Source: DATGMS01 sp040905145 | GTDB taxonomy: Bacteria; Bacteroidota; Bacteroidia; Cytophagales; Cyclobacteriaceae | Assembly (NCBI GenBank): GCA_040905145.1 | Contig: JBBDSC010000217.1 | Span: 10,476-74,475 of the forward strand | Length of the DNA stretch: 64,000 bases | Direction: 5' to 3' | Notes under the pieces: model-generated | Seen by the model: the letters and a program-made list of their open reading frames with translations, nothing else | The model's database searches: none | What the model was told of the DNA's origin: nothing | In this document: positions 36,517 through 46,103 of the stretch, in pieces | Layout: every line of letters starts with the position of its first letter | How positions within the stretch are numbered: position 1 is the stretch's first letter | Program-made: the position numbers and the translations under genes

Positions 36517-36652
36517 TTGATGGTTCTTTGCCTACCAAAAGAATTTTTATTTACTTTTGAGTGGTGCATAAAACCATTCCACTTGATCTCCATCATCTCA
36601 TAAGCTATTTATCACAAAAAGCTGAAAATCAGTGATTATTGATCTTAATGAC

Positions 36653-36666
36653 CAACAATATTGTTG
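36653..36666. promoter_or_regulatory. perfect palindrome CAACAATATTGTTG, candidate operator
   Basis: This 14-bp perfect dyad lies in the middle of the 422-bp divergent region between the rhamnose operon and the susC gene. Its position fits control of either side. The regulator is unknown. Confidence 0.4.
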
Positions 36667-36809
36667 CCAACCTATAGAAGTTTAAATATTACCATTAATT
36701 TTAAGATAATAGGGTAATCGATAAGAAGCTAATAAATAGAAGAATAATTATATTCCAAAGTTGGTTTCCTCCTGACCAAAAAATATTTATTTTGCTTTGT
36801 CTATTAATT

Positions 36810-36824
36810 CTCATAAATTATGAG
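36810..36824. promoter_or_regulatory. palindrome CTCATAAATTATGAG upstream of susC
   Basis: Seven-bp arms around a central A are perfectly complementary. It ends 35 bp before the susC start, the position of a leader or promoter-proximal operator. The rest of 36438-36859 is AT-rich with no coding potential. Confidence 0.4.
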
Positions 36825-36859
36825 CTAAATAATAAACCCATAACCAAAATCACTTTATC

Positions 36860-39241
36860 ATGAAAAAAAATTTACCTTTTTCAGTCCCCTATTTTATTAG
36901 GACTGCCCGCTGGCTTATGCTGTCCATGGTATGGCTCCTCCTGGAGCCTTCCTACTCCATAGCAAATACCTCATTCTTTGAAAAAATCAAAATCGAACCG
37001 GAAACGGGATCCACTTTCTTGTATAAGGAAGCCATTACTGTGAGCGGTAATGTCACTTCCCAGGAAGACGGGGAATTATTGCCGGGAGTGAATATTTTGG
37101 TCAAAGGGACCACCTCGGGAACGGTAACGGATATGGATGGTAATTATTCCATCACTGTACAGGATGAAAATGCCACCTTGGTATTTTCTTTTATCGGCTA
37201 TACCTCCCAAGAAATCCCCATTAACGGGAGGTCCCAGATTGATGTCGCCCTAGAACCGGACTATGGGACTTTAGGGGAGGTAGTGGTCATTGGGTATGGT
37301 ACCCAAAGAAGGTCTGACCTTACTGGGGCCGTGGGCTCCGTGGGAGAAGAAGCCTTGTCTGAACGGCCAGCACCATCCCTGAACCAAGCTTTGGCTGGTA
37401 GAGTCTCGGGGGTACAGGTTAATACCAACTCGGGACGTCCAGGGGGACGAACAAACGTAAGAATTCGCGGTTTCAGTTCCATCAATTCCTCCAATAATCC
37501 CTTGTATGTAGTAGACGGAGTGATGTTGCCCATGGGAAATCAGGCTCAAGCCAGTAGTGCCATTGATTATATTAACCCTAATGACATAGCTTCTGTGGAA
37601 GTCCTGAAGGATGCCTCTTCCACGGCAATTTACGGCTCCAGGGGTGCCAATGGGGTCATTCTGATCACCACCAAGAAAGGCAGATCCGGGGAAGGAACCC
37701 TCACCTATAACGTGGATTTCAGTGTACCTACCATAGGTCCCAACCGACCGGAAGTATTGAACACCGAGGAATATCTTGCAGTAGAGGAACTGGCCTGGAG
37801 AAATATGGAAAAATATGATCCCGAAGGCTGGGCAGCCGGAAGATGGGCTTATTTGGAGCCCGCCCTGCGCAGAACTGATCCCCGGATTTTTGACAGCAAC
37901 GGAAATCCGCTGTACGATACGGATTGGTTGGAAGAAACCACACAAAGCAAGCTTTCACAAAACCACCAGCTTGGCTTTACCGGTGGAAATGAGAGGACCA
38001 CCTACTCTCTTTCCCTGGGATATAGGGATGATGAGGGGCTCGTGAAGACATCTTATCTTACCCGTTATTCTACCAGATTTACCATTGATGACCAGATCAA
38101 ATCCTGGTGGAAAGTAGGAGGTACTTTAAGTTATAACAATCAATCGGAAAACCTGGTGGATATCAGCGATGCTGTACCACGACAAATAGTTGAAGACTTC
38201 CCGTTTTTGCCGGTGAAGTATGAGGACGGAACTTATGCAAACAACAGGGACTATCCCTTTGCAGAAGGGACCATGAGTTCCATGCACCGACTGCATGGCA
38301 GGAAATATATACTGAACACTCAAACTACAATAGGAAGCGCCTATTCCAACATCACACTGGCTGAAGGACTGGAAATGCGGACGGTGTTGGGGGCGAATAT
38401 CCTTACCCAGGAAAACGACGAATCCAGTACCAGGACTTTAGCCATTAGTCAAAATGGTACGGCGTCTAAAAGTATGAGAAAGGAAAGTTTTTGGTCCCTG
38501 GAAAATTATTTGACCTACAATAGAATGTTTAATGAAATCCATTCATTTACCGGTCTGCTGGGTATTTCCTGGCAGGAAACCAATTTTACCAGAATGGAGG
38601 CAAGCATTCAAAATTTTGCCACTGATTATTTTACCTATAATAATTTAGGGGCAGGTAGCCAGCTTCCCAGAGTTTCATCCGGGGCTTCAAGAAATTCGAT
38701 GAATTCTTATTTTGCAAGGATCAACTATATTCTGGACGGCAAGTATCTTTTTACAGCTACCGGGCGTGCAGACGGATCCTCCAAATTTGGGGAAAACAAT
38801 AAATATGCCTTCTTCCCTTCCGCAGCATTGGCCTGGAGGGTGTCTGAAGAGCCGTTCTTGATCAACCATTCTACCATTTCCAACCTAAAGCTTCGGGCAA
38901 GTTATGGATTGACGGGCAACTCTGAAATACCCGCTTATTCCTCCCTGTCCCTTTTAAGTTCAAATTATTCTGCCATTTATAATGAAACGCAGATAGGGGG
39001 AACAGGTATAAACAGATTGGCCAACCCTGATCTCAGATGGGAAAAAACAGCCCAAAGTGATGTGGGATTAGAACTGGGAATGTTCAATAACCGGCTCAGC
39101 TTTGAAGCTGACTTTTATTACAGAAAAACTACTGACATGCTGTTGGATTCACCGGTCCCACGCACCAGCGGCTATGCTACCATTAGGAGAAATGTCGGCT
39201 CAATGGAGAATAAAGGTATAGAACTTACCTTGAACACATAA
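36860..39241 (+). pseudogene. SusC-type transporter, C-terminally truncated
   Basis: The frame encodes 793 residues against about 1000-1100 for the family. A signal peptide (1-37), CarboxypepD_reg-like domain (about 58-140), the VVVIGYGTQRRSDLTGAVGS region, a plug ending in GSRGANGVILITTKKG and about two thirds of the barrel are intact. It then stops after RRNVGSMENKGIELTLNT, which in full-length relatives is followed by roughly 200 more residues and the C-terminal strand. Without these the barrel cannot close. No susD follows; instead a hairpin repeat (39277-39365) begins 35 bp later. A deletion that removed the susC end and susD is the likely cause. Confidence 0.85.
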
Positions 39242-39276
39242 TGATAAAAATCCGGGAGGGCATTTGCCCAAAAAGA

Positions 39277-39365
39277 TAACCACAAAGCATCACAAAGTTT
39301 TGCACCAAGATTCCACAAAGCCGCCTTCGTGTTGCTTTGTACAGTCTTAGTGCACTTTGAGGTTA
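39277..39365. repeat. imperfect hairpin repeat, ACCACAAAG family
   Basis: The left part TAACCACAAAGCATCACAAAG is partly complementary to the right part GTGCACTTTGAGGTTA, giving a long imperfect hairpin. It belongs to the same style of element as those at 26162, 26699 and 54205. It sits exactly at the deletion side of the truncated susC. Confidence 0.6.
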
Positions 39366-39430
39366 AAGATAAAAATCTACCAAAGCCTGGCAAAGACATT
39401 CAAGTATTACCTATAAAAATAAAATTAAAT

Positions 39431-40804
39431 ATGAAAGAGGAAAATTATGATATTTCAAGAAGGAAATTCCTTCTAACAGCCGCCACCGCTGCACTAGCGC
39501 CACCGCTCATTCTTAGTTTCCCGGCCAATGCGGGATCAAAAAAAGAAAAATTGGCCCATGCCTGTATTGGTGTAGGAGGTATGGGTTGGCATGACCTTCA
39601 ACGTTTCCATGCGCATTCAAACGTTGAAATTGTAGCCCTGTGTGATGTGGATGAAAATAATTTAAAAAGGGCGGCCGAAGCGCTACCTGGCGCCCGTACT
39701 TATACTGATTGGCGTGAACTGCTAAAAAAGGAGAGAAAGAACATTGATTCTGTCAATGTAAGTGTCCCGGATCATAATCATTTTCCCATTGCCTTCGAAG
39801 CAATCAAAAGAGGGAAACATGTTTATTGCCAAAAGCCCATGTGCCATGATGTGGCTGAAATCCGTGCCCTTACCGAAGCCTCAGTCGAAGCCGGGATAAT
39901 CAGCCAGCTTGGCACGCAACATGCCTCCGGCGACGGCGACAGAACGGCTGTACAATTGATTAAAAATGGCACAATTGGAAAAATTAAGCACGTTTACCTC
40001 TGTTCCAACCGTCCAGGAGCTACGGAAGCCTATCGGTACGAAGGTCCCCGCCCTGCTGAAGGACAAGAACCGCCCTCCCATTTAGATTGGGACCTTTGGA
40101 TAGGCACAGCTCCCATGCGGCCATATTCTCCGGAAATCTATCATCCAGCAAAATGGAGGGCATGGCAGGATTTCGGAACTGGATGGTCCGGAGATATTGG
40201 ATGCCATATCTTCGATGCGGTTTGGAAAGGTCTGGAGCTTCAATCACCTCAATCCGTCAATGCCCGGGTGCAACAGTCTTGGGATGATTCAGCTGAAAGA
40301 CGTGGGGATACCTGGCCACAGAGTAACCATATTACCTGGGTATTTCCGGGGAATGACCTTACCGCTTCTCCAGAACTCCAGGTAGAATGGTTTGATGGTG
40401 AATTTTATCCCCCAGAGGAAATCAGGGCCTTATATTCTGTAGAAGATTATCCTGCCGAATCAGCCATGTTGATTGGAACAGAAGGAGCCCTGCTGATCCC
40501 TCACACTCAAATGCCCGTTCTTCTTCCTGAAAATAAATTTCAAGAGGTTAAACTTCCCGAATTGGAGCCCAGGGATCATTACCATCATTTTGTGGATGCC
40601 TGTCTGGGCGGTGAAAAGACCGCTTCTCATTTTGCCCAGTCTGGCCCCATGACAGAAGCCATTATATTGGGTACTGTAGCGATTAGGGAACCTGGAAAAA
40701 CTTTACAATGGGATCCCAAAGAAATGAAATTCTCCAATCATCCCGAAGCGGAGCAATACCTAAGCCGCAATTACCGCAGAGGCTGGGGGGTAAAGGGCTT
40801 TTAA
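39431..40804 (+). CDS. Tat-exported Gfo/Idh/MocA-family oxidoreductase
   Basis: The start at 39431 gives 457 residues beginning with a twin-arginine signal, SRRKFLLTAATAALAPPLIL. An upstream ATG at 39329 would translate repeat sequence and is rejected. A Rossmann fold (ACIGVGGMGWHDLQRF) and the catalytic QKP variant of EKP (CQKPMCHDVAE, Lys present) follow, then the C-terminal domain with GTGWSGDIGCHIFD. Tat export implies folding with NAD(P) in the cytoplasm before transport, as for glucose-fructose oxidoreductase and glycosidases of this family. It may act on a periplasmic sugar; the substrate is unknown. Confidence 0.9.
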   Translation: MKEENYDISRRKFLLTAATAALAPPLILSFPANAGSKKEKLAHACIGVGGMGWHDLQRFHAHSNVEIVALCDVDENNLKRAAEALPGARTYTDWRELLKKERKNIDSVNVSVPDHNHFPIAFEAIKRGKHVYCQKPMCHDVAEIRALTEASVEAGIISQLGTQHASGDGDRTAVQLIKNGTIGKIKHVYLCSNRPGATEAYRYEGPRPAEGQEPPSHLDWDLWIGTAPMRPYSPEIYHPAKWRAWQDFGTGWSGDIGCHIFDAVWKGLELQSPQSVNARVQQSWDDSAERRGDTWPQSNHITWVFPGNDLTASPELQVEWFDGEFYPPEEIRALYSVEDYPAESAMLIGTEGALLIPHTQMPVLLPENKFQEVKLPELEPRDHYHHFVDACLGGEKTASHFAQSGPMTEAIILGTVAIREPGKTLQWDPKEMKFSNHPEAEQYLSRNYRRGWGVKGF

Positions 40805-40840
40805 AAAATGGCTTATATGGGTAAACCCAATAAAATATCA

Positions 40841-40864
40841 CAGTCGGCCGCCCATGGCCGACTG
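40841..40864 (+). terminator. hairpin after the Gfo/Idh/MocA gene
   Basis: CAGTCGGCC pairs perfectly with GGCCGACTG around a 6-nt loop, 36 bp after the stop. No U-tract follows, so it may be a weak terminator or a processing or repeat hairpin. Confidence 0.5.
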
Positions 40865-40884
40865 TAAATACAAACTTTCAAGCT

Positions 40885-40912
40885 TATCCTGGTCTATCAA
40901 ACCAGAGAGGAT
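40885..40912. promoter_or_regulatory. inverted repeat upstream of the GMC oxidoreductase gene
   Basis: TATCCT and AGGATA, and inside them CTGGT and ACCAG, form an interrupted dyad 37 bp before the GMC start. It could be an operator or leader hairpin; no regulator is indicated. Confidence 0.3.
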
Positions 40913-40949
40913 AAATCATTGAATAAACCATAAAATAAATACATGTAAA

Positions 40950-42689
40950 ATGAGTTTGGAAATTAAACCCAAAGAAGAAAATTACGATGCCATTATAGTA
41001 GGGTCAGGAGCCGGCGGTGGTATGGCTTCCAAGATTTTGTCAGAAGCTGGTCTGTCGGTAGCGGTAGTAGAAGCAGGAAGTGATTTTGATCCTGCCAAAG
41101 AAGAATATAGGACCCAATTACGTTACCCTTGGGAATCCCCCCGAAGGGGAGCCAATACCAAGAGGGCCTTTGGTGATTTCGATGCGGCTTATGGCGGATG
41201 GGAAATCGAAGGCGAACCCTATACCCGTGCCGGAGGGACACAGTTTGATTGGTTCCGATCAAGGATGCTTGGAGGGAGAACCAATCATTGGGGAAGAATC
41301 TCCTTGAGATTTGGGCCAAATGATTTCAAAAGAAAAAGCATGGATGGACTGGGAGACGATTGGCCTGTCGGATATGACCAAATGAAACCCTATTATGATA
41401 AAGTGGATCAGTTGATCGGCGTATTTGGCTCAAAGGAAGGGATGTACAATGAGCCGGACGGTTTTTTTCTTCCTCCACCCAAACCCAGATTACATGAGAT
41501 CGTAATCAAAAAAGGGGCAGACAAAGCGAATATTCCCGTTATTCCATCAAGGCTGTCCATTCTCACCAGACCGGTCAATAATGAGCGGGGAACCTGCTTT
41601 TTCTGTGCCCAATGCAGCAGGGCATGTCAGGTTTATGGTGATTTTTCAGCAGGTACCTGCTTGGTAAAACCCGCTATGAAAAAAGGAAAAGTAGATCTCT
41701 TCACTTATGCCATGGTCCGTAAAGTCACCACCAATGATCAAGGTGAAGCCACGGGGATTTCTTATGTGAGCAAGGTGGACATGAAGGAATATAAGCTAAA
41801 AGCAAGGGTGGTGGTATTAGGTGCTTCGGCATGTGAATCCGCCAGGATCCTATTGAATTCAAAATCAAAAACCCATCCCGACGGTTTGGGAAATGGAAGT
41901 GGAATGGTGGGCAGATATCTTCATGATTCTACAGGAGCCAGTAGAAGTGCCGTACTCCCCGACATGGTCGACCGGGACAGGTACAACGAAGATGGTGTAG
42001 GGGGGGCGCATATTTATTCCCCTTGGTGGTTAGATAATAAGAAATTGGACTTCCCCAGAGGCTATCATATAGAATATGGAGGGGGAATAAGAATGCCTGC
42101 CTATGGTTTCGGAATGGGGATGGACAACATGAGGCAATATGTAAAGGATGAATTTGGTAACCCCAGGCCCAATGGAGGATATGGTACAGGATTGAAAAAG
42201 GATATCAAGAGGTTTTATGGTGCCACTATAGGCATGGCTGGCCGTGGAGAGAGTGTGCCCCAATATGATAACTATTGCGAGATTGATCCCAACACGGTGG
42301 ATAAATATGGTATCCCGGTATTAAAGTTCAATTATACCTGGACGGATCATGAAGTCAAACAGGCGAAGCATATGCAGGATAGTTTTGAAGAGATCATGGA
42401 AGGAATGGGAGCTAAGCCCTTAGGAGTAAAGGCTGGGGCAGATACACAATATGGGCTCCTTGCTCCTGGAAGGATCATCCATGAAGTAGGCACCACCAGA
42501 ATGGGCAATGATCCAAAGACCTCTGTATTGAACAGCAATTGCCAGGCACATGAGTGTAAAAACCTTTTTGTTGTAGATGGAGGACCTTTTGTTTCCCAAG
42601 CAGATAAAAACCCTACCTGGACAATTTTGGCGCTTTCCTGGAGGACTTCGGATTATATCGTCGATGAACTCAATAGGAAAAACATTTAA
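40950..42689 (+). CDS. GMC-family FAD oxidoreductase with four-cysteine motif
   Basis: The 579-residue protein has the FAD-binding motif IIVGSGAGGGMASKILSEAG (residues 15-34), the GMC signature GGRTNHWGRISLRF, and a C-terminal substrate domain with ARILLNSKSK, HEVGTTRMGNDPKTS and DKNPTWTILALSWR. Residues 216-226 read CFFCAQCSRAC, a CxxCxxCxxxC spacing typical of 4Fe-4S ferredoxin clusters. It has no obvious signal peptide. Relatives oxidise alcohols or sugars such as glucose or gluconate and pass electrons on. It lies between an exported Gfo/Idh/MocA gene and lutA on one strand. The substrate is unknown. Confidence 0.88.
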   Translation: MSLEIKPKEENYDAIIVGSGAGGGMASKILSEAGLSVAVVEAGSDFDPAKEEYRTQLRYPWESPRRGANTKRAFGDFDAAYGGWEIEGEPYTRAGGTQFDWFRSRMLGGRTNHWGRISLRFGPNDFKRKSMDGLGDDWPVGYDQMKPYYDKVDQLIGVFGSKEGMYNEPDGFFLPPPKPRLHEIVIKKGADKANIPVIPSRLSILTRPVNNERGTCFFCAQCSRACQVYGDFSAGTCLVKPAMKKGKVDLFTYAMVRKVTTNDQGEATGISYVSKVDMKEYKLKARVVVLGASACESARILLNSKSKTHPDGLGNGSGMVGRYLHDSTGASRSAVLPDMVDRDRYNEDGVGGAHIYSPWWLDNKKLDFPRGYHIEYGGGIRMPAYGFGMGMDNMRQYVKDEFGNPRPNGGYGTGLKKDIKRFYGATIGMAGRGESVPQYDNYCEIDPNTVDKYGIPVLKFNYTWTDHEVKQAKHMQDSFEEIMEGMGAKPLGVKAGADTQYGLLAPGRIIHEVGTTRMGNDPKTSVLNSNCQAHECKNLFVVDGGPFVSQADKNPTWTILALSWRTSDYIVDELNRKNI

Positions 42690-42711
42690 GCACGGTAAGC
42701 TTAATCAATTG

Positions 42712-42726
42712 CAGTACTGTACAGGA
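42712..42726 (+). promoter_or_regulatory. candidate operator upstream of lutA
   Basis: CAGTACTGTACAGGA contains the palindrome CAGTACTG and overlaps a second GTAC. It lies 48 bp before the lutA start. It shares TGTAC and ACAGGA with the site before the permease gene. Confidence 0.35.
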
Positions 42727-42774
42727 TGGGATACGTGTGGTTACCCCTTAACTTAGGCCCAATAAATTTCATTT

Positions 42775-43500
42775 ATGCGAATCGGATTATTTATACCCTG
42801 TTATATTGACCAGTTCTATCCCACGGCTGCCATTGCAACGGTAGAACTTCTGGAAAAATACGGTGTGGAAGTGGTGTATCCCTTGGATCAAACCTGCTGT
42901 GGTCAACCCATGGCCAATTCTGGTTATGAAGATTTGGGAAAGGGGACAACTGATCTATTCCTAAGGAACTTTGGCGGCTTTGATTACATTGTCGCACCTT
43001 CAGGAAGCTGTACACTCCATGTGAAAGAGCATGTGATACCTAAAGATTCTTTCAGGCCCCATATCTATGAGCTCTGCGAATTCCTCACGGATATCATTAA
43101 AGTGGAAGAAATAAGTTCTTCCTATCCCCATAAAGTCGGTCTGCATGCGAGCTGCCATGGGGTAAGGGGCCTTGATCTGGCAAAACCCTCTGAAAAGGTG
43201 GGGACTGATTATAACAAACCATTAAGTTTACTGGAAAAAGTGGATGGAATAGAAGTAGTAACCCTTTCCAGAAAAGATGAATGTTGTGGTTTTGGGGGCA
43301 CCTTTGCCGTATTTGAGGAAGCAGTTTCCGTAAGTATGGGAAATGACCGTATTGAGGACCATCAAAGGCAGGGGGTGGAAGTGATTACCTCTGCAGATAT
43401 GTCTTGTCTGATGCATTTGGAAGGTCTGTTGAAAAGGAAAAACAGCCCTATCAGGGTAAAGCATATTGCTGAGATTTTAAATGGAAACCCTTTGAATTGA
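42775..43500 (+). CDS. lutA: L-lactate utilisation protein LutA (CCG-domain Fe-S oxidoreductase)
   Basis: The 241-residue protein has two CCG-type cysteine blocks: QTCCGQPMANSGYEDLG (about residues 41-57) and KDECCGFGGTFAVFEE (about 166-181), plus HASCHGVRGLDLA. These bind Fe-S clusters as in heterodisulfide reductase-type subunits. With LutB and LutC it forms the cytoplasmic L-lactate dehydrogenase complex producing pyruvate. The order lutA-lutB-lutC on one strand is canonical. Lactate produced by the rhamnose aldolase/dehydrogenase is the likely source. Confidence 0.93.
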   Translation: MRIGLFIPCYIDQFYPTAAIATVELLEKYGVEVVYPLDQTCCGQPMANSGYEDLGKGTTDLFLRNFGGFDYIVAPSGSCTLHVKEHVIPKDSFRPHIYELCEFLTDIIKVEEISSSYPHKVGLHASCHGVRGLDLAKPSEKVGTDYNKPLSLLEKVDGIEVVTLSRKDECCGFGGTFAVFEEAVSVSMGNDRIEDHQRQGVEVITSADMSCLMHLEGLLKRKNSPIRVKHIAEILNGNPLN

Positions 43501-43644
43501 AGAATAAGACGTAAGCTATAAGACATAAGTTCAAGAATTGCCTGTCATTCTCAGCGCCTGTTCTCTGTATCTCTGAGAATTCTGTGGTGCAAAAGTATTT
43601 TGGCCTCTTGACTCAAATCTAAAATTTAGATAAAGGATAATTTC
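43501..43644. other. intergenic repeat remnant between lutA and lutB
   Basis: The segment around 43550-43590 (TCTGTATCTCTGAGAATTCTGTGGTG) resembles the right arm of the CTCTGTGGT hairpin element found at 54241-54268. No gene is seen. The gap is long for an otherwise compact operon. Confidence 0.45.
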
Positions 43645-45030
43645 ATGAAGACCAACATAAAACACGCCAAGGCCGCAGAAGAATTTCTAAAGGATGAGGC
43701 AAGGACTGATTGGCATGATGAGACTCTCTGGCATGTCAGGGAAAAGCGGGATACAGCTGCCCAAAAATTGCCGGAATGGGAGCAATTGAGGGACAATGCA
43801 TCTGAAGTGAAGGATTATGTATTGTCCCATCTCGATCAATTACTTTTGGATTTTGAAAAAAATGCCAATTCAAATGGGGTTGAAGTACTTTGGGCAAAAG
43901 ATGCCAAGGAACACAATGAACATGTGCTGGATATCCTCCAAAAGCATGGGATCAAAAATATTGTTAAAAGTAAATCCATCCTAACAGAAGAGTGTGGGCT
44001 GAACCATTTTTTGGAAGATAAAGGGTATGACGTGGTGGACACTGATCTGGGAGAGCGGATCATCCAGTTTGTAAAACAGGCTCCCAGTCATATCGTATTG
44101 CCTGCCATTCATCTTAAAAAGCAGGAAATAGGGAATATTTTTCATGATCACATTGGCACAAGAAAGGGTGCAGATGATCCCAAATACCTGACGGAATCAG
44201 CTCGCTTACACTTAAGGGAGAAATTTGTGCAAGCAAACGCCGCCATTACAGGGGTGAATTTTGGAATAGCGGAGACAGGTGGTTTTGTGGTATGTACCAA
44301 TGAAGGGAATGCTGATATGGGAACACATCTGGCCAATGTCCACATCGCCTGTATGGGGATAGAGAAGCTTATACCAAGGGCTGCTGACCTGGGGGTTTTT
44401 CTCCGCTTATTGGCCAGGAGCGCAACGGGACAGAGCATCACCACCTATTCCTCCCATTTTCACCGTCCCATGAAAGGCAGGAAAACGTACCTCATCCTGG
44501 TTGACAATGGGCGGACTACCCAGTTGGGCAGGGAAGATTTTAGAAATTCTTTAAAATGCATCCGTTGTGGCGCCTGCATGAACACTTGCCCCATCTATAG
44601 AAGAAGCGGGGGGTACAGCTATAACTCCACCGTACCCGGTCCCATCGGTTCCATACTTTCCCCGGGCATGGATATAAATAAATACAGTTCTCTTCCTTTT
44701 GCTTCCACCTTGTGTGGCTCCTGTACGGATGTATGCCCGGTAAAGATCGACATTCATGAACAGCTTTATAAATGGAGGCAGGTGATTACCAAAGAAGGTC
44801 CCTCTGATAGCCGGAAAAAGTGGGCGATGAAGTTGACAGGGGCAACTTTAAGTAAACCTCGCCTGTATGACTTTTTTGGAAGCATGGCTAGAAAAGCGTT
44901 GAAAGTGGTACCGGATAGCCTTGTGTACAGCAGTCTTAATGTGTGGGGGAAGCATAGGGACCTGCCGGAAGTGCCAAAACAGAGTTTTAAGGAGTGGTAC
45001 AAGAAAAACAGAAAGGACAATGGACAGTAA
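43645..45030 (+). CDS. lutB: L-lactate utilisation protein LutB (two 4Fe-4S clusters)
   Basis: The 461-residue protein has an N-terminal LUD domain (about 70-300, including GVNFGIAETGGFVVCTNEGN) and two ferredoxin-type motifs: CIRCGACMNTCPIY (about 309-322) and CGSCTDVCPVKID (about 357-369). The C-terminal part (DUF3390-like) follows. It carries electrons within the lactate dehydrogenase complex. It overlaps lutC by 11 bp, implying coupled translation. Confidence 0.94.
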   Translation: MKTNIKHAKAAEEFLKDEARTDWHDETLWHVREKRDTAAQKLPEWEQLRDNASEVKDYVLSHLDQLLLDFEKNANSNGVEVLWAKDAKEHNEHVLDILQKHGIKNIVKSKSILTEECGLNHFLEDKGYDVVDTDLGERIIQFVKQAPSHIVLPAIHLKKQEIGNIFHDHIGTRKGADDPKYLTESARLHLREKFVQANAAITGVNFGIAETGGFVVCTNEGNADMGTHLANVHIACMGIEKLIPRAADLGVFLRLLARSATGQSITTYSSHFHRPMKGRKTYLILVDNGRTTQLGREDFRNSLKCIRCGACMNTCPIYRRSGGYSYNSTVPGPIGSILSPGMDINKYSSLPFASTLCGSCTDVCPVKIDIHEQLYKWRQVITKEGPSDSRKKWAMKLTGATLSKPRLYDFFGSMARKALKVVPDSLVYSSLNVWGKHRDLPEVPKQSFKEWYKKNRKDNGQ

Positions 45031-45601
45031 GCAGCATATTTTGGAAGCGATCAAAAAAAATAAACCGGCAGAAACTCTTCTGCCTGATTTATTGTCATTT
45101 CCGGCTACCGATAATCTGACAGAAAAATACACCCAGTCCTTATCCCTAAATGGAGGCTCGGCGATTGGAATAAACACCTTGGAAGATATCCACACCTATC
45201 TGAAGGAAAATTTTCCTGAGGATCTTTTAGTGGCTTCTTTAGTAGAAGGAATTGAGGGAAACATGGATGCTCAGGATATCTCAGATCCTCATGACCTGGA
45301 GACAGTGGAAGTAGTATTGGTAAGTGGGGAAGTAGGTGTGGCGGAAAATGCCGCTATTTGGATTTCGGAAAAAAGTCTGCCCCACCGGGTGCTGCCCTTT
45401 ATCGCCCAACATTTGATCATCGTGCTGGAGGAAGATCAGCTGGTGACCAATATGCATGAAGCTTATCAAAAGATCAATGTGGCAGAAGGCGGATATGGAG
45501 TATTTATTGCCGGCCCTTCCAAGACGGCCGATATTGAGCAGTCCCTCGTCATCGGGGCACACGGGGCAAGGAGCTTAACGGTGTTTTTGGTCAAGAATTA
45601 A
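45020..45601 (+). CDS. lutC: L-lactate utilisation protein LutC (LUD domain)
   Basis: The start at 45020 (MDSKQHILEAIKKNKPAETL) gives 193 residues and overlaps lutB by 11 bp; an ATG 33 codons earlier translates lutB sequence in another frame and is rejected. The LUD fold is seen from GSAIGINTLED to the C-terminal GGYGVFIAGPSKTADIEQSL and GAHGARSLTVFLV. It is the third subunit of the lactate-oxidising complex. Confidence 0.92.
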   Translation: MDSKQHILEAIKKNKPAETLLPDLLSFPATDNLTEKYTQSLSLNGGSAIGINTLEDIHTYLKENFPEDLLVASLVEGIEGNMDAQDISDPHDLETVEVVLVSGEVGVAENAAIWISEKSLPHRVLPFIAQHLIIVLEEDQLVTNMHEAYQKINVAEGGYGVFIAGPSKTADIEQSLVIGAHGARSLTVFLVKN

Positions 45602-45677
45602 TGGAACTCTTTTACTCTGTGGTCTTTTATGTTGAAAAAAATTGATCTTTATGTTTAACTTTGAAACTTTTTTAATT

Positions 45678-46049
45678 TCACATCCACTTCACGTCTTTCT
45701 CCATACTTTCTCGAACACGAAAAGCGGCAATCTTGCGAATGAGGGACAACGGGAGCGGTTTATCCAGCGGAAACTGAATAGTGCTACTGGAAGTTTTATA
45801 TTCTGAAAGATCTTTTGCAAAGGATTTTACTGCTGACGGAGTGGGGTATAAACTGATGTGATGCTTGAACGCTGCAAACGTGAATAATATCCTATGGTAG
45901 GAAAAAGTGGGCACACCCCACTTAAGGGCTTCCTCGGCTCCAGGCGCGAATTCGTGAAGACATGCACGCATTTGTTTCAAAACCTTTTGGGCATCTTTTG
46001 GAAAACCGGCAATGTATTCATCAATGTTGTTTGGTTTATCTGCTGTCAT
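45678..46049 (-). CDS. DUF1801 / YdhG-like small protein
   Basis: The 123-residue protein shows the DUF1801 pattern: NIDEYIAGFPKDAQKVLKQM, then APGAEEALKWGVPTF, HHISLYPTPSAVKSF and a final IRKIAAFRVRESM. Members resemble the Fra/YdhG iron-chaperone fold, but most have no tested function. It is convergent with lutC. It appears intact. Confidence 0.85.
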   Translation of the reverse strand: MTADKPNNIDEYIAGFPKDAQKVLKQMRACLHEFAPGAEEALKWGVPTFSYHRILFTFAAFKHHISLYPTPSAVKSFAKDLSEYKTSSSTIQFPLDKPLPLSLIRKIAAFRVRESMEKDVKWM

Positions 46050-46103
46050 AATGTTTCCCCTCCTATAAATTAAAAGCTACAGCCATTATATAATTTTTCT
46101 TGT

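Noticed and set aside
36438..36596. Upstream start adding 53 residues to the rhamnulose-phosphate aldolase
   Set aside because: The added residues have no family similarity and cover the operator region; MSTMENTFKHVDYLW is the expected N terminus.
39329..39430. Upstream ATG extending the Tat-exported oxidoreductase by 34 codons
   Set aside because: The extension translates repeat DNA and would bury the twin-arginine signal; the ATG at 39431 gives a proper export signal.
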